Assembly (NCBI RefSeq): GCF_005222705.1
Contig: NZ_STGF01000016.1
Location: 62,001 to 126,000 of the forward strand
Length of the DNA: 64,000 bases
Direction: 5' to 3'
Source: Paenibacillus sp. SY21-1
Lineage (GTDB): Bacteria > Bacillota > Bacilli > Paenibacillales > Paenibacillaceae
Under the pieces are notes generated by a model. The model saw only the letters and a list, made by a program, of their open reading frames with translations. It was not told where the DNA came from and made no database searches. Positions 62,726 to 64,000 of the stretch are shown here, piece after piece; position 1 is the stretch's first letter; the number at the start of each line of letters is the position of its first letter. The translations under genes and the position numbers were made by a program.

Positions 62726-63744
62726 ATGAGAACAATTACATCGGGCAGGACAAGCTCCGGCGGGAAAGCGAGCGCAAGCAGCCGCTGCTGGTGCTGCTTG
62801 GGCCAACCGCCGTCGGAAAAACCCGAATGAGCCTGGAGCTGGCAAAAGCGTGGCAAGCGGAAATTGTTTCAGGGGATTCCATGCAGGTGTATAAAGGTAT
62901 GGATATCGGCACCGCCAAAATTGCGCCAAGCGAGCAGGAAGGCATTCCGCATCATCTGATTGATATTCGCGAGCCCGATGAGCCCTATTCGGCAGCGGAT
63001 TTTCAAACGGAAGCGGCCGCCTCCATTACAGGCATAGCAAGCCGCGGCAAGCTGCCTTTTATTGTGGGAGGAACAGGGCTGTACATAGAATCGCTATGTT
63101 ATCGCTACCAGTTTGCCGATAATGGGTCGGACGATGCATTTCGTCAGGAGCAGGAGCGCTTTGCCGCCGAGAACGGTCCCGAAGCGCTGCACGCCCGCTT
63201 GGCCGTCATTGATCCCCAGGCTGCGACAAGATTGCACCCTAACGATCTGCGTCGGGTTATCCGGGCGCTGGAGGTTTATCATTTGACAGGCCAGACCTTC
63301 TCCGAGCAGCAAGCCGGCCAAACGAAGGAGTCTCCTTACGAGCTCTGCCTGGTCGGCTTGACTATGGAACGTGCGGAGTTGTATCGTAGAATAGAGCAGC
63401 GGATTGACATCATGCTGGAGCAGGGGCTGGTGGAAGAGGTGCGGCGGCTGCTGGAGCGGAAATATCCGCCCCATGCGGTGGCGATGCAGGGACTCGGCTA
63501 CAAAGAGATTGCGGCTTATTTGCGGGGAGAGTGTTCGCTTGCTGCCGCAGTCGAGCTTCTGAAGCGGGATACCCGCAGGTTTGCGAAGCGCCAATTGTCT
63601 TGGTTCCGCCACATGAAGGATATCCACTGGATTGACATGGGGGGGAATTTTCACAACAATTTGCAAACCGTTCATGCTATAATAGCAGGAAAGTTTCAAG
63701 TCGATCTTGAATATATTTCTAATCAATCTTTTAGATGGGGGTAA
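62722..63744 (+). CDS. miaA: tRNA dimethylallyltransferase
   Basis: A 340-residue enzyme that adds dimethylallyl to A37 of tRNAs reading UNN codons. P-loop LGPTAVGKTRMSLELA; DSMQVYKGMDIGTAK; GGTGLYIESLCYRY. The start is TTG 62722, with GGAGTGAT upstream, overlapping the methyltransferase stop. The N-terminal 18 residues are a short charged extension. hfq follows by 6 bases. Confidence 0.95.
   Translation: MNENNYIGQDKLRRESERKQPLLVLLGPTAVGKTRMSLELAKAWQAEIVSGDSMQVYKGMDIGTAKIAPSEQEGIPHHLIDIREPDEPYSAADFQTEAAASITGIASRGKLPFIVGGTGLYIESLCYRYQFADNGSDDAFRQEQERFAAENGPEALHARLAVIDPQAATRLHPNDLRRVIRALEVYHLTGQTFSEQQAGQTKESPYELCLVGLTMERAELYRRIEQRIDIMLEQGLVEEVRRLLERKYPPHAVAMQGLGYKEIAAYLRGECSLAAAVELLKRDTRRFAKRQLSWFRHMKDIHWIDMGGNFHNNLQTVHAIIAGKFQVDLEYISNQSFRWG
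63675..63683 (+). promoter_or_regulatory. internal promoter for hfq within miaA
   Basis: TGC followed by TATAAT (63678-63683), an extended -10 inside the 3' end of miaA, about 67 bases before the hfq start. Confidence 0.45.
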
Positions 63745-63750
63745 CGATCA

Positions 63751-63996
63751 ATGAACAAATCAATCAATATTCAAGATACATTTCTCAACCAACTGCGCAA
63801 GGATAACATACCGGTGACCGTATTTCTGATGAACGGCTTTCAAATTCGAGGCGTGATTAAAGCCTTTGATAATTTTACGATCATTATCGATAGCGAAGGC
63901 CGCCAGCAAATGGTCTATAAACACGCGATTTCAACGTTTACGCCGCAACGGAATGTGTCCTTGATGCAGCAGGATTCAGGCGGTTCGTCGGTTTAA
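63751..63996 (+). CDS. hfq: RNA chaperone Hfq
   Basis: An 81-residue Sm-like hexameric RNA-binding protein. Sm motifs: NQLRKDNIPVTVFLMNGFQI, IKAFDNFTIII and YKHAISTF. GGGGGTAACG precedes the ATG. The gene lies immediately after miaA, the order common to many bacteria, and ends 4 bases before the window edge. Confidence 0.97.
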   Translation: MNKSINIQDTFLNQLRKDNIPVTVFLMNGFQIRGVIKAFDNFTIIIDSEGRQQMVYKHAISTFTPQRNVSLMQQDSGGSSV

Positions 63997-64000
63997 GCGC

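Overview
The window is a chromosomal segment of a spore-forming, low-GC-group Firmicute whose own base composition is moderately high in GC. Gene content and order point to Paenibacillus or a close relative (Paenibacillaceae). The backbone follows the Bacillus subtilis ylo/prkC region and the cotE-mutSL-miaA-hfq region, with Paenibacillus-like insertions. Sporulation genes (spoVM, spoVIF, cotE, remA, prpC/prkC) are present. I see no prophage, insertion sequence, CRISPR array, rRNA or tRNA. Almost everything is core genome.

Layout. (1) 1-4250: the 3' part of an XPB-type DNA helicase, translationally coupled to a large helicase-associated protein, then ylbF-ylbG. (2) 4290-7732: an isolated hypothetical gene with its own promoter, then a tightly overlapping three-gene unit: LysR regulator, PHP phosphoesterase, and a MerR/B12-binding regulator with the ligand motifs of the light sensor CarH. 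(3) 7838-12546: rqcH on the minus strand and a Ca2+ P-type ATPase. (4) 12788-31552: dapF, a homocysteine methyltransferase/methylenetetrahydrofolate reductase fusion, remA-gmk-rpoZ, a Nudix hydrolase, a YfiT/DinB protein, coaBC-priA-def-fmt-rsmB-rlmN-prpC-prkC-rsgA-rpe, a small membrane protein where B. subtilis has thiN, and the 26-residue spoVM. (5) 31759-37671: rpmB on the minus strand, an Asp23-family gene, fakA, a DegV/FakB gene, recG and spoVIF. (6) 37819-50656: accessory and housekeeping genes: a DUF2515-like protein, a divergent LysR/SDR pair, an AraC-GyrI regulator, selO, a sensor kinase whose frame is interrupted by an amber codon near its 3' end, a GH18 protein with six N-terminal repeats, a DUF309 protein, a beta-carbonic anhydrase, a HesB-like protein and an M32 carboxypeptidase. 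(7) 50807-54602: an NMT1/SsuA-type ABC uptake operon and an ArAE-like membrane protein. (8) 54716-63996: cotE, a putative amidoligase, then mutS-mutL-methyltransferase-miaA-hfq.

Functional themes. Region 4 is a dense information-processing operon: formylation and deformylation, rRNA methylation, ribosome-assembly GTPase, and PASTA kinase with its phosphatase. FakA and a FakB-like protein together suggest exogenous fatty-acid activation. MutS, MutL, a RsmJ-like methyltransferase, MiaA and Hfq are joined by very short gaps or 4-base overlaps and read as one transcription unit.

The items most worth a second look are the CarH-like B12 regulator, the amber-interrupted kinase, the amidoligase between the spore-coat gene cotE and mutS, the XPB helicase/partner pair, and the repeat-bearing GH18 protein. 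No single striking new system is evident. All calls were made by reading the sequence and from memory of the families; no database was searched.
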